64,000 bases of DNA. Source: Trichoplax sp. H2. Lineage: Eukaryota > Placozoa > Uniplacotomia > Trichoplacea. How positions within the stretch are numbered: position 1 is the first letter of the stretch; each line of letters opens with the position of its first letter. Below, one piece after another: positions 37,574-51,700 of this stretch. A model generated the notes under the pieces. The model saw nothing but the letters and a program-made list of their open reading frames with translations, did no database searches and was not told the DNA's origin. The stretch covers positions 248,001-312,000 of the forward strand of contig NOWV01000042.1 in assembly GCA_003344405.1 (NCBI GenBank). The letters are read 5' to 3'. A program made the translations under genes and the position numbers.

Positions 37574-40065
37574 ATGACTGAGAACGTAAACTCAAATACT
37601 AAGGCAAAACGAGCTGACAATTATTATAAGCAAAGCGAGATGCGAGACAATATTGTTACACCGGTTCAAAACAAGTTCCAACCACCAGACTATGTTGTTG
37701 ATCGCCATTCTGAGGATAGCAGCTTAGGGTCAATGGCTAATCATCTCGCTACTTTTCAAGATGAGCAAAGCAAAACTACAATCGAAAATAGCGGAGATAA
37801 CGCAAGAAATAATAGGCAAAAGACTGTACCATCTAGAGCTCAGCAAATGGAATTGACAATGAAATGGTGGAATGACGCTAGCACGGATTGGCGAGAAAAA
37901 TGGGGTAAAGCAAAGGCAGAGCGTGATAGAGCGCGAGAGCAAGTTAAAGCTCTTCGAAATAAGCTTGAAGCTGCTAGAAGAGACTACTCTAGATTAAAGG
38001 CAGAACATGACCGATGCCTAACGCAAATGACTTCATCTCAAGATAAAGCTTTATCCCAAATAATAGCCTCTCCGGATGGATTACCAACTGAAGGAATAAA
38101 TACTATTGATCAAAAGGTTCAGGTAATACCGACAAGAATTATTGATTCATATGTGAATATTTTAGCATTAATTAGGTTAGACCTCAGCAATGCAGTTTGC
38201 CTGATAAAATACTGCAATCTAATAATGGCTACTTCTAAAATTTTTCATACGGCTAGGAAAATCAGCAATTAAAAAGCGAACTTGAAAACGCGATGCGTAC
38301 TATTAAGAATTTACAGGCCAAATTAGCTACTTCAAATACGTAAGTATTTAATGCTAATTACTACTACCTTGAATTAGTCCATAGAAAATTTACCATTAAT
38401 ACATTCTGTCTGACACACCTTTCAAAGAAATAGAAATGAACCATCAAATAATGACACGGAGACTCTTAAAAAAAAAATAGCTGAACTTGAGCAAGAATGT
38501 GATGAATGTAAAAGAGAGGTAAAAATGTTGATTTATCACCATTTAAATGATATCGAAATAGTAACGTCTTCAAAAATTACTGCTAGTAATAGCAATTCTA
38601 ATATAAATAATTTCTAGTGTTAATTTAAATATTACATTATTAAGTCATCTGTAAATACACTATTGTGTTGCAGTTGAAGGAATATGAAATGAATAGAAAG
38701 GATCAAATTGATAAGTACGTTAAAGATTTGGAAGATGCACAATTGACTGCGTTAGCTATCGAAACAAAGTTAAAAGAAACAACGGCTGAAGTTCGTAATT
38801 GTCTAATTTAATAGTTTTCCTTGCTTTAAGGTTGATGATTGAATGTAATCTTATATTCTAAGTTAACTTTCGAATTTTTAAATGTTTCATCAGTTAAACA
38901 AATTAAAAGTAGATAGTCATTCGGATTCTATCATAATAAAACGTTTGGAAACCGAAAAGATGTCTCTTCTGCAAGAAAATAAGTCGCTCTTAGAAAAAAT
39001 AGAGGTACTTATTAAAAATGATACAAAATTCTATCGGAAAGACGTTTCTTACAAAGTCTTACAAGATATTAATTGAATTTAGTCATGATTTAGCAGTAAC
39101 TTAACTGATATTTATAATATAGACCTTCCAATTGCAACTCAATGGAAATGTTAATCAATCTGTCGGATTATCTGCAAATCCTGATAGGAAGGTATTGAAA
39201 CCGTCTGTAAATAGGTCGAATGAGGTACAAAAATAATGAAATTAATTATGCGATAGTGGTTCTACAATACCTATGTGGTTCATATAATATGCATATCAGT
39301 CTCTTTGTAGATTTTAGCTAATTCTTCGCAACAAAATTTAGCCAATAGTAAAACAGCAAATACACCACGATGAATGGATACCATCGCGAGTGAATGATTT
39401 AAATGTACGTTAAAAGGCCTTTATAAAAATATGTAATATTGGTAGTTGATTGAGTAATCAATACACACTTACGCCTACTTGTAGTGCCATAATTAAGATA
39501 ACTTTGATACTGTATTGCTTAGTTCTAACTTCAGAATACACTTTATTATAGTTCCAACTTGGACTGAGTGATGAAAAATGGAGGAAAGAAGAATCTACTA
39601 GACGTCATCAACCGAACGAGCTAACGAAGAAGTCGTTCGATTCGAAGTTATATCGGTTGGTTAGGAAATGAAATTGATATATTTTCTCATTGCAATGAAA
39701 TAGATTATTTCTGTCTACATCATTGATGCCATTACATCCTAGTGATATATTCACATAACAACACTGATATAGTTATGGTATTTATCTAACATGACAACGA
39801 TTTTTTAATGGCTTAAAATTCAACCCTAATTTATGGTCTAATTAGGGGAAAACATGATAACCATGGTAATGCACAGCAAGATTATAAGTCTAATCGAATG
39901 GAACTCCAAGGTGAAAGAAAACGTAGTGATGATGTAAGAATAGCTGGATCCAATATCATGAGTCATGGTAAAGATATAAATTCATCTAAGAACCTAGAAA
40001 GTAGCCTTCAAGAAATGAATTTTGAAGACGATTACAATGAAGATATAGATATGATTACGGTCTAG
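37574..40065 (+). CDS. CCDC102A: CCDC102A/B orthologue, coiled-coil protein
   Basis: Coiled-coil protein of the CCDC102 family; vertebrate CCDC102B is a centrosome linker component, and the role of CCDC102A is less defined. Nine exons in phase, 477 codons (human 513-550): 37574-38122, 38257-38339, 38434-38518, 38674-38790, 38894-39004, 39123-39224, 39342-39404, 39552-39655, 39846-40065. The family signature is at residues 89-121, RAQQMELTMKWWNDAS then WREKWGKAKAERDRAR, close to human RAQQMEKTMRWW and WREKWSKVRAERNRAR. Long heptad-rich helices run from there through exon 6. The tail is acidic and hydrophilic. Exon 7 was chosen with the acceptor at 39341 because the other open frame (stop at 39373) has no usable donor, whereas this one runs to a good donor in the correct phase. 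The exon 4 donor (GTTCGT) is weak. It is preceded by about 530 bases of unrecognised sequence. Confidence 0.9.
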
Positions 40066-43000
40066 TTGATTATCGTATTTAAACCGTATTAGTATTTATA
40101 AACGAAAATGCACAAGTGATATTAATTGAGGAAAAGATGTGATGGAAAAATTATGATACGAATTGATAGATATTTTTGTATAAGGTTAATGCCTATATTA
40201 AAACACACATATATTACGTAATTAGTAATTTGTTCCAGGAATAGATTTTATGATCATATAAATAAGATTATTATTATGCATTTTATAGTGGTAATTTAGA
40301 TTTATAGAAAAACATACTCGATCGAAGCATACTATTCAAATTATCCAATGTTAGTCTATTTACGGTAATTTATTTATATACTATTTTGATTACCGTAAAT
40401 GAATATATTGAATTGTATTGTAATCAAACTTGGCTTCCTTGAGTTCTTAGCCATAAACCATTGCTTTTATCTCGTTGTTGGCCCGGATACCATTAAAGTA
40501 CATTTAATATCAACATTTTATTCGATGCATGGGCTTTGATGAGTAACCAGTAATTACAATATTAACTGCAATGGTATAATATGATATTATTTAAAAATAA
40601 TTATTTATATTGTATGCGTATGTTACATCTGTCTTGATTGTATGAAATAACCTATAGCGAAGATATATTTAAATAACAATTAAAAAATTCATTTCGTTCT
40701 ATACAGATTCAAAAATTGTTGCTGTCAACGTGTTCTCATTTAATAACAATTGAAATATGTAGCGCAATTATACATATTAATAGTACAAGTCTCCGTGTAA
40801 TGACCGAGTAATAGACTCCTGTTATTACTATTGGTTCATCTAGGTAACCCCAAATTTTTGGTTATCAGATATGGCCTTAACTGGAGGATCTCAGTCTTAT
40901 ACTAGAAACAGTACGTGTGCGACGTCTCATCCTATTAGCCACTTACTGTACTACTACAATTAGCTGAAATTATTACACTCTGATTCTGGTTTCGAAGACG
41001 AAGGCTTAATAAATATAATTTCTGCTAGCGAATGGTTAACTTATTACCTGCAATAGCTTCTACATTCTCAGTACATAGTAGTATGCATCAATTCTTAAAG
41101 ATATTGTTATACTTTAACAGTTACAATTGAAACCTTTTACATCACCATTAATGAAATGCCAGTCAACGATTATAGCCAGATGTTCTATTAACTTAATAAT
41201 TATTCTTATTTTCCATACTAAAGATGACTGAAAGTATCTATAATAGATCACAAAGTAATTATCGTCAAAGTCTATAATTATCACCAAACTAATAATTGAT
41301 TAGATTTCTCTAAAGAAATAATTAGAATTAATGATTAAACATTGACTTTACTTCAATCATTGTATAATGGCGCCGTACTCTAAAAAATTTTTAACTAAAA
41401 AAATGAACTAGTCTACGAAGATAGGAAATTGTCCATTAAATATTTCTGCATTTCGAGTCAGCTGAAAATATAAACAGTTATTTAAAATTCAGTATGCAAC
41501 TTGTAACTTCACTCAGGCCTTAATATCTCTTAAAGACTGTGTAAAATAGTTATATCAATATCTGAAATTGATTATTCTCTGATAACATACAGATTCATAG
41601 ATTAAATCGATTACTAAGTATACTATTCTATACGCTGGTGTTAGTATAAAACTAGAGTGAAGCAGTTTTCAGGTCTGATGAACTACTGCAACTTATAATT
41701 GCTTTATTCCATTTTTGCTGGATTAACTCGTTTAAATCTATGAGAAGACATTAAAATTTGATGCTTTAACAATATATGATTTGCCTAGCGCAAAGATTCT
41801 CGATATAAATCACGTAGGTACCTTTAATATGTACGGTAGTTATGAATTTAGATCTGTCATCAATAACGAAATTAAAAATAGATAGCGAACTGTTTTGCTA
41901 TCTCAACCGATCAAAGCAGTTAAATAATAACTTAATAGTCAATTTGATATAGTCAGAATGATCAGTTGCTAAAAATATTAATTTAACGTATCATCAAAAT
42001 CTCAGTCAATCAGCCGAGTATAAAGCACTTCGACAGACGGTAAACTGATCAACTATAGCAAATGACTTAATTTTTTGATTATAGATATGTTAGCCATTTA
42101 CTTCTATACTCATATCAAATCAGATCATATTGCCGTACTCGTTTAATATCATATATTCTACATTTTTAAATTGACTAGAACAAGGTTTAAGATTACTCCG
42201 TATTTATTCTGTGTAACATTAGGATTTTAATAATAAGCTGTCAAGAAGTCGACATTATAAACTGAATATATTCAAGCTGCATAAAATACTAAAATACTGT
42301 CTTATGTTGCAATCATACTATCAATGCTAATCTCAGTTAGCGCCAATTCTGTTTAATTTATCAATCTAATATTATATGATAATGCACCTATTATTAAGGC
42401 CTTCATTTGAAGTCCATTTCAATTTATTTCAATACAATGCAGGATAAAAAGGATATAAATAAAAAGGGTATAGACAAATAGTAAGGACCAACTTGTCAAT
42501 ACTAGACATTTTTTAAATTATCTGCTTTTACTATATTACTCGTACAGTTTAGTTCCTCTACTAGCTTAAAATTTTGATTGCAATACTTTTTTATAAAGCA
42601 GTTGGTAATTAAATTAATCTCAATTAAATTTACGAATTTTTACAAATTTTTTATTCAAGTTTAGCTACTCCGCCATTTTCGTACTTATTTTTTATAGAGC
42701 TCTTAAAACAGCCAACACTGTAAAATTGTTTGTAGTTAAACTTAGAATAGACTATAAAAAATCAGTAGCATAATAGTTACTTATGATAGAGTAAAGTTGG
42801 AATATAATTTTGGTGAATGATATTACAGTACCATTCATGCGTGGAAAGGCGTCAAAATTTTGGATTATGCAACTATATACTCGTATTGAGTACTTTAAAA
42901 CTATTCTTTGCCTTCACTATCACTCGTTGTTAAATTAATTACTGTTTTTGGCTTTCAAGTATCGATGACGACATATTTTATTAGTTTAATTTCAAAGTTC

Positions 43001-45732
43001 AAATTAGAGCAATGATCATAAAAGCAATCTAATTAGCAGTTTAAGAATAACTATTTACTTCTTTTCCCCTATGTTTAAATAGCTACTATATGGTTTATTC
43101 TACTATCGTAAATATTGTTACTATAGCCTGAAATAGTGTTGCCAGTACAATTTCATTTACTAATTTCCTTAATCAGTACTAGTTTATGAAAGAAGATTGT
43201 GTTACGTCATACAGTAGCTAATATATCAATACGGCAGTAAGTAACTCAACTTCAGCAATAAAAACTACTTTACTTTTATTTACTTACTAATTACAAACCA
43301 CTGGAGGTTGTCGATATCATCAACTTATCTCACATTATTCTTGAGTACGAAAGCATTCCTATCCCTAACAATTCAAAGGCCTATGGCAGTACGAGATGCT
43401 TCATTTCGAGGTTTATTTATTAGTCATAAATGTTAACATATTCTTTACTCTACCTATTTTTTGGTATCCATTAACGCATAGGAGAGAGCATTCTATTTTT
43501 CAATCAATTATATTTTATTTAGCGCTATAATCAAGACCAGTATAGTGGAGACAGGCAAACTCTATAAATTTGAAAAGAAGAATTAATATCAATGATTTAT
43601 CAATAACGTGACATATTACTGATAATCTCCTTGTTTTGTTACTCTATAGAGCTTGTGAATGTGCACATAAAAATGACTTTAGCGTGACTTCCCCAAAATA
43701 AGATTTGCAAATTGAATCGCTCTTTGTTAATTTAATGTTCAAGGATTTGAGATATTCATGCCATAGGCTAGAAAAACTTAAACTACGCATAAATATCGTG
43801 TACTTCTAGTCAAACTCGAATACATTACCATATTAAATTAAACGGTCCCATAAGTTTAAGTAAGAGTGAATTCGAATAAAGACTATTTCTAACTTATGGA
43901 AAACGATGACACATTTGCAATGGAACCTTGAGAAAAATTAAACTGAAACACTTTATTTTCTAATTAAGATTGGATGCTTTATATAAACTTAGTATAAATG
44001 ATACTTGCTTAATATTAAAATAAATGGCATATATTCTAAAGTTGAATATCAAGTGTTTGACATTAAATGTAAATATGTGTTTAGTAATTAGCACATGCGA
44101 ATACTTCTATCTATGAAAAGTATTTACAAATTTCATTATTAAATAGTTTTACTTATTACTGCTATAAGTAAGCACATTTTTGCTTGCAATTAAGCTATTT
44201 ACTTTTTCACTTTACTTCTCTATCAATATGCTAGGTTGCCAAGGAAATATCTTATTTCTACTTCATTTTGGTCAATTAGCTATTCAAGATGTTGATATTA
44301 CGTATCTTGTGTTAAAAATCTTGTGCATTCAAACTCTATAATAATTGTTAGCTCATAATAATCCTACTCAATCTCATCTAAAATAACTACTTTATGAAAT
44401 ATTTAATTGTATTATACTTAGTTATGATTGTCCAAAATGAAAATTGTGTCAATACTTAAATTTATCCTTATACTCTACAATTTTTAAAATCGTATTCTGA
44501 AATAGAAGCGACTGAGTTTAAAATTATGAACTAGGAACATACTCCGATTATTATTATAAAATTCGATATTAAAAATTAACGAAGTATTTTATTTTATGAA
44601 AAAAGGAACTGAAATATTAATTTGAGACTTTTTCTGATATATCTATATCATCAATAACTCATTAATAATTTAGTTGGATGAGAATACTAAATATCTAGCC
44701 TGCTATTTTTCTATCTTTGAAGTCTACTATTCTATTATTAAGACTATAAATAGTTGATGATAATCAGTTGCATTAGTGCCTGTTGGGGTATTATGTAGGG
44801 AGCTAATGAAATGTAAAGGCCGCAAAAACTATCATTATTTGTTTGATACTTAGTAGAAGTTAGCGAGAAATACTCATGAAGACAGAAAAAATCTTTATTC
44901 TAACTCCAAGTAATGATATTACAACGAGTAGAGAATTTTAAAAATTATGTTTTGCTACCCATCATTAAATTTTTAATCTATATCCTGAATATATAAAATT
45001 GTTAAATCAAGAGAATATATGTTTTTGTATCTAGTATATGTTTACTGTATTAATTATCAAAATAGTTTTAAGGGAAGTCCAGATGAATTTAAACTATTGC
45101 CTTTCTTCTATTCTATTATAATATTACAGGGAAATATCGGAGATAAAATACGGAATAGAACTCAAATTTATCATCAATATAAGATTTGATACATCTTCCG
45201 TCTCCAGCATTATACGCAGAATTATAAGAGTCATCTTTGCATTATACGTATGCGATAGAAAACATTTTCTATTTAATCATTTGGGGTATTTCAATTTTAC
45301 CATTGAAAGATAATTACAATAGCTGACAAATTTGATCATATTTGTATAAGTTATTGTATAGTCTCATTTACATTTCGCATATGACAATATTAAATATTAT
45401 CATAGCCATAACTCTGTAATTCTATTCTTGATGTTGGCTCTATAACCTTACACTGAAAAACCATTCTAGATTTATTATTGTCTTCTTGATTGCTAATTTA
45501 CTATTCTATAGCTATTAGGAGACATAAAATATATTAGGGAGTGGTTCAGACTTAATATTACTGTTCTTGGCTTAATCATCATCATTTTGATAGCTTAAGT
45601 AAAAAGCCAAATTGCCATATACTTAGCTTTCAAGCTCAGAATTACGATACTTTAGTAAAATCGCTTGAATATAATATTCGATTAAAATAGTAGGCTTACC
45701 TTCACGGTCCTTCAATAGATTAAGAGTAGAAT
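40066..45732. other. 5.7 kb intergenic region, nothing recognised
   Basis: Very AT-rich with only short open frames on either strand. No exon-like segment, repeat array or RNA gene stands out. The promoter of the GABA-B-like receptor should lie at its right end. Confidence 0.6.
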
Positions 45733-48700
45733 ATGGTTAAAGTAATACATCCGATTTTCATATTCCTATGCCTTATGACTGGTCCAAGATCGTTTTGTTA
45801 CGGTCAGAAGAAATGCTTGTATCTGGCTGGATTATTTTCCGTTGAATCACCGGACTGGAGTGCTGGTGGACTCTTACCGGCTGTGCATATGGCAATGGGT
45901 GATATCAATTTGCGCGATGATATCTTGCCAAATCATAATTTATGTTTGATATGGGCTGAGACTAAGGTTAGGTTATTTAAATGGCCATTTTAGTCAGATT
46001 TTCAAGATTAAAGCTCATATGACAACATTTGCATTCATTAGACCAAAAAAGTTTTGATGCTACTCGTATTCTCAATTTAGTAAGAGCAGTGCGATATTAT
46101 TTGAATACTATCATTCTGTGTACTACTATCATACTCAGTTTTGGAATACTTCAAGAGCGATAAAGCTATATTACCAGAAGAATAAATGAATACATTGCAG
46201 CAACAACACTAACGGATACAGATCTAAAGACTGAAAGTTAAAATTTTGCACTTTTAAAATTACATAACTAAGTTATAACTGTGACTTGATTATAATTATA
46301 CCTACTTGACCAACGGATTGAGGAAAAAGAGCTGTCCGTGACAAATAAAATCACTAAAAAATGCTAAGCTTGCAATACTTAGTACTAGGTACGTAAAAGT
46401 ATCGGTCGAGTTATGATTAGAAACCGGTTATGCGCGATATTATTTGATTACTTTATAAGAATGAAGGATTAACGTTATTTGTAGCAAATGAAGCATGAAT
46501 ACTTTAAGAAAGTAAGAATTGGATATTTGATGCTGTATTTGCATGCATTTTCCTTCTAGCTTACGTAAATTGATGACAGAAACAAGATTCTCTAAATCTA
46601 CTCTCACATATATCATTTCATTTTTGACTTAATAAAAAAGGATAGTAAAGACTCAGTAATATAATTTCTATCGTAATTTGTTGCTTTTCGTTTTAATTTG
46701 ATGTAAAAGTGATTGCAAGAACCCGATGCATTACTATCTATGCTAATTCATATTTGTCCTTATCCTTCAAACTTGACCAGATGCCAAAAATATCTAGAAT
46801 TCGTAACATTCCCTTCTATTTGTTATAATACTTTCATTTTCGGCTCAACATACGTAAATTATTAAGAGTTAAAATGCTTCAATTTTCGAGCTAATATTTA
46901 TCTCATTGTCCTGCGGTGATATAACGTAATAGAAAGAATTTGCCACTTTTAACTACTATTTATTTTCTATTTTTTGCTTTTATCTTGCTAGACATGAATT
47001 GGTAGCAAGTTTGATATCAAGTTTTTGAATATTTTCATGATTTTATGCTAGCTTACTGTAAAATGATTTCCTTTTTAAAATATAGACTAACTACAGTAAC
47101 GTTCCTGATAAATGAACAAGCGTAAATTTATAACATAGATATTGCGATTGTCAACTTTAGCATTATAAAAATGTAGATGTTGCCTATTTAATACCATAAA
47201 ATTTAGTTTAGATTGAAAATATACTACAATACTGGCTAAGCTTTGTGACTTGATAAGCATAAAAGGTGATTATAGGAACCTATCGTTTAATTTTGTTCCC
47301 CATTCTTTCATGATATGAAGTGATCGTCTTCGTTTGATTTCGTTTACAGTCAGTATAGTTTATCATTATTTCTTATTAATTGACACTAATGGATGCTTTC
47401 CGAAATTAAAAAAGATTACTTTTACTTCTTATTTATTGTTGGGGCAATCAAAACTAAAGCTGAAGTGTTGAAAATCTAATCTTCACACCGATTCCATTTA
47501 CAATAAAAAATTTGTACGAATTATTTTTCTGATCGATTCTTTCACAAAAATGATAGTTTGTATCTTGCATAGATCTTTATAAGCTGTAACAACTATACTG
47601 AATACAAGTATCATCAATATTAGCTCTAACTACGATAATTATTTAGCCATAAATGGATAAATTTGGCCTTAAGATATTTTCTTTATCCAGTTAGCTTCAT
47701 CTGTATGTGCAACGGTTTCAGACTTCGAATATCTATGCGTTGATAAAAGATTCAGTCGTAGTCGATTTAATCAATCCAGAATTAAGACACAATAATAATT
47801 AGTTAGACGGTATTTATAATATAGGCTCAAATTGTCAGATGTCACTTGGTACAAAAAATAATAACTTATTTTGGCATCTGATTAGCTATGAATTGGTTTT
47901 AGTTACAACATAAAAAGATTACTTACCGATTTAACGAAGTAGTTTACGGTTCAGAATGATTTTAAGATTTATAAATTTTTAATTTATTGATCATATTTAT
48001 AGCTAAAGAATCCTTTAGCTGACTGGTAGAAGTAAAAGTTTTAAATCGCATTTTCAAAATATATAAACCGTATTTCGATATTAATAGAACGTACGTACAT
48101 GTGTCACAAACCAGCTTCGTGACGAACATAACGTAAAACAAATCTCTAAATTACTATAGTTTCCGGGATTCAGCATCCCTTAACTACCTCATAAGAATTT
48201 AGATGCCTTTGCTTCTACGTTAATACAACTATAAAACTTTTCTTTTATTCAACTATCTGTCGAGCTTAAATGCTCTTCGGCAGCAGCTATCATGTATGAG
48301 TCATAACGGATATTATTAAACTATAGCTCCGGCATAAGATTGTGTCTAGTCTGAAGTAGTTTGAAATAGATGTACGTATGTATCATTATTTCATTTTCTA
48401 TAATTGAATTTCTTGCTTTAGCCGAGGGAATGCATAGAAAACAATATATGATTCTCATACGGAAAATTTGGGAGATACTTGATTTAATAGTGCGCTGTAC
48501 GTGCAGTCTATGTCCAATTTTGTTGCATATTGATATTTAAATTTACAGCACACAATAGATAAAAATGAGACTCCTCGCAATTATTGCTCAAATTTATTAG
48601 TAGGTAGGTATCAAATCATTGCTTAGTTCAGTGTAACGGTATATTCGCTTGACTGGACGAGAGATTTTCTGGTGTGATATAGTTTTACATGATATCCTAG

Positions 48701-51700
48701 GTGAAATATCTTCGATTTGGACTAAAGTTATCATTGATAGTATTAAGTTTAGGAGCGAAGCTATCATATATTTAGGTATAAAACTTATCCGCAATTGCGT
48801 TTAATAAGATTTCAAATCTAATGTCACTAATGTTCAATTAGCACTACACTGAATTGATATAATATGATTTATATGTTATAATTAAGAATCAGTATTACAA
48901 ATGAGGACTCCTTAGAAGTTCGGTAACGCGGTCTTACAGCCAGATATGCCTATTCTGGCTCATTACCTGCGTAGGCATAAGTTGCTGATGATTTTCCTGT
49001 CATCAAGAAACAAGAAGCTAAGAGATCTACACAAGAAGCTATTCGCTTCTGGTTAAATTCAATTCTTAATATTTCAATTTTATTAAGTGTCTTAATGTAA
49101 TTTATGCCTCCTGTAAGTACACGTAATCATGCACTAATCTTTTAAGATAACACTAAAAATGGTGTCTTCTCTAAGGGTGTGTATAACAAAAATGTACTTA
49201 CGGAAAGAAATCATTGCCGGACTATATTATAGCCTGTTAAGTTATCTAACTACAAATAAGATGCACTATTCAAGTTTTTCAATATTATACTGCAGTACTT
49301 ATATAGGGCCTGAAGCCAACAATTTATTAACGCTTTAGATAAATATTGAAAACAGGATATTCTAATTCATAAAGTAAATTTTCATAGAGCAGGTAATATT
49401 AATTTTTGCAATATTATAGAAAACATCTCACGTATAATATACCGTACTACTTTAAGATACTAACATTGTCATGGTATCTAGAGCATAATTTCATCCTTCA
49501 ATGTGTAATCCTAATGATTGCTTAGTAAAGACATTTTTGGCATTCTAAGATCAACTACTATCATCAAAGAGTAATCCTCTCTAAAACAGAAAATACTCAG
49601 GTTAGAGTATTGCATGCCGTGAATCTTAAACTTTGACTTACGTTTCTTATTTTGGACAGTATTTACGGACTTTAATCGGTTGTGAGTTGCCACGCTATAA
49701 CATATTCAATATCGACCTGGCAAAAGTCATGTCAGGAATAATCTTTAACCTTAAAATTTATTAAAATTCTTTTTTTGGCTTATGCGTTTAGGACTCACGA
49801 GTATTATTGAGACATTTTTGGGCGATCTAATGTAGAAACTTTCAATTATAAATTTTTTCTTTTCTGACTTTAGTTTTGTATCAGTAGATTGTAGAATATT
49901 AGACCATTCTTATTTAATATATTTAATTAGTAGAGAACGCTAACAGAATAGATTTTAATACTTCGGATAGATTGATTACACAAAGTTAAAATTTTCGGAT
50001 ATATGATACATCAATTTATTGATGTCGTTGAATTTAGAGCTTGACAACAGTTAACAGTTGATATGCTTCGCTTTCGTAACGATAAGACGCACACTACTTA
50101 TAATTATATGACCCTTTCTTCATAGGCTACGCTAAGCCAACAAAATGAATCTATTTAGAAGTTATATTAGATCGATAACTGAATAAGTTTGACAACTATT
50201 TTCAATAATTGCTGTAATTACCAGTAATCGTCACAAGATTTTAATTGCTTATTAGCTCGAATATTTTCGTTTTATTCGTTGCAAAGATATCTTAATCATC
50301 GATTGTTCCACAACATACTGCAACTTTCCGATATTGTTTGCTGGATTATTAATTCTAGGGACAAACAGCATTAGGTGTTCGCAATTTTATCCGACTACTA
50401 GACGAACCACCTACCAAAATTGCTCTTTTAGGTAGCAGTTATTCAACAGTAACAGCAGTAATTGCAGAATTGTCACCATTCTACAATATGCTACAAGTAA
50501 GTTTGATCGTTTTTCCTTTACTTTCAATTTTGAATTTCTACTTACATTTACTGGGTCCGTATATATGGCATGCGTAGGTCTATTTTTAAGTGCAGATCTC
50601 TATATTATATTTCTTATCTCAATTCTTGCTTTACGCAACCGAAAATACTTGCATAATTTTACGTCTTAGATTTCATTTTCAAGTGAAAGCTCTTTTTTGG
50701 CCAATCGGAAAAGTTTTCCGTTACTATTTCGAACAGCTTATTCGTATTCAAAATATGGAGAAGCCTACGTAGCTTTACTGAATCATTTTAATTGGACTAG
50801 AGTTGCAGTTATTGGTCGTAATTCCTATACAAATTATCAGGTGTGATATAAGCCATTACAAAAGTTTTAATTGCCGTAATGATTTTAATATCATCTAATA
50901 CGAATAATGTTTCAAGAATTCAATAAAATAAGAAATTCACCTTATAATGCTTTATTTTCTTCATTCTTAAACCTGCATTAGAAGTACTGTTAATTTATAA
51001 TGCCTTTTCTGCATATTGGTATTGTAAATAATCCCTATACAATACGTAATTAATCGGAAATTGAAAGAATTAATATAATATATATATATATATGTTTCCC
51101 TTTGTCCGGTTACAGGATATTTATCGTGTTAGCAGTGCTATTCGAAAAAGTGGGATAGAAGTCAAAGCAATTGAACTTTTTCTTGCTGAAACTCCTGTTT
51201 TTGAACGATTAAAGAGGATCAAGGTACTAAAAATTTCCAGTATCTTTATACTGTATCGGATTAGTGCTAGTACAGTAATTAAAGCTGCCATCAGAAGAAA
51301 GTTAAAATAAACGAAAGAATTTCTATGCTTTGATTTAATATTAATACAGGCAAGAATAGTGATTATAGATTATGAATTTATTAATAACTGTAAATACCAT
51401 GATTAAAAATATAATATTAAGTTAAGTTGAGTTGTTTTTTTTATATTTACACCTTAATAATAGGATCTAGATGTTAGAATTATAATTGTTATTTCGCTGG
51501 AAAAAGATATGTTGGGATTGGCTTGTGCTGTAAGATAAAATTATTGCTTCTTTAATTCAATCTAAACTATAATAATCTTATTTTTGTTATCCACATAATT
51601 AGTGATATCTTACTAAACTTGTTATTAGCTATCCACAATATTTAACTCTTGACTATTAATATTTTAAGTACTTAAGATGATAAACTAGATGATCGAACCA

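Noticed and set aside
39311-39373. CCDC102 ending at the stop at 39373
   Set aside because: That frame is open only briefly. Using the acceptor at 39341 gives an exon ending at a proper donor, and two further exons of fitting phase follow.
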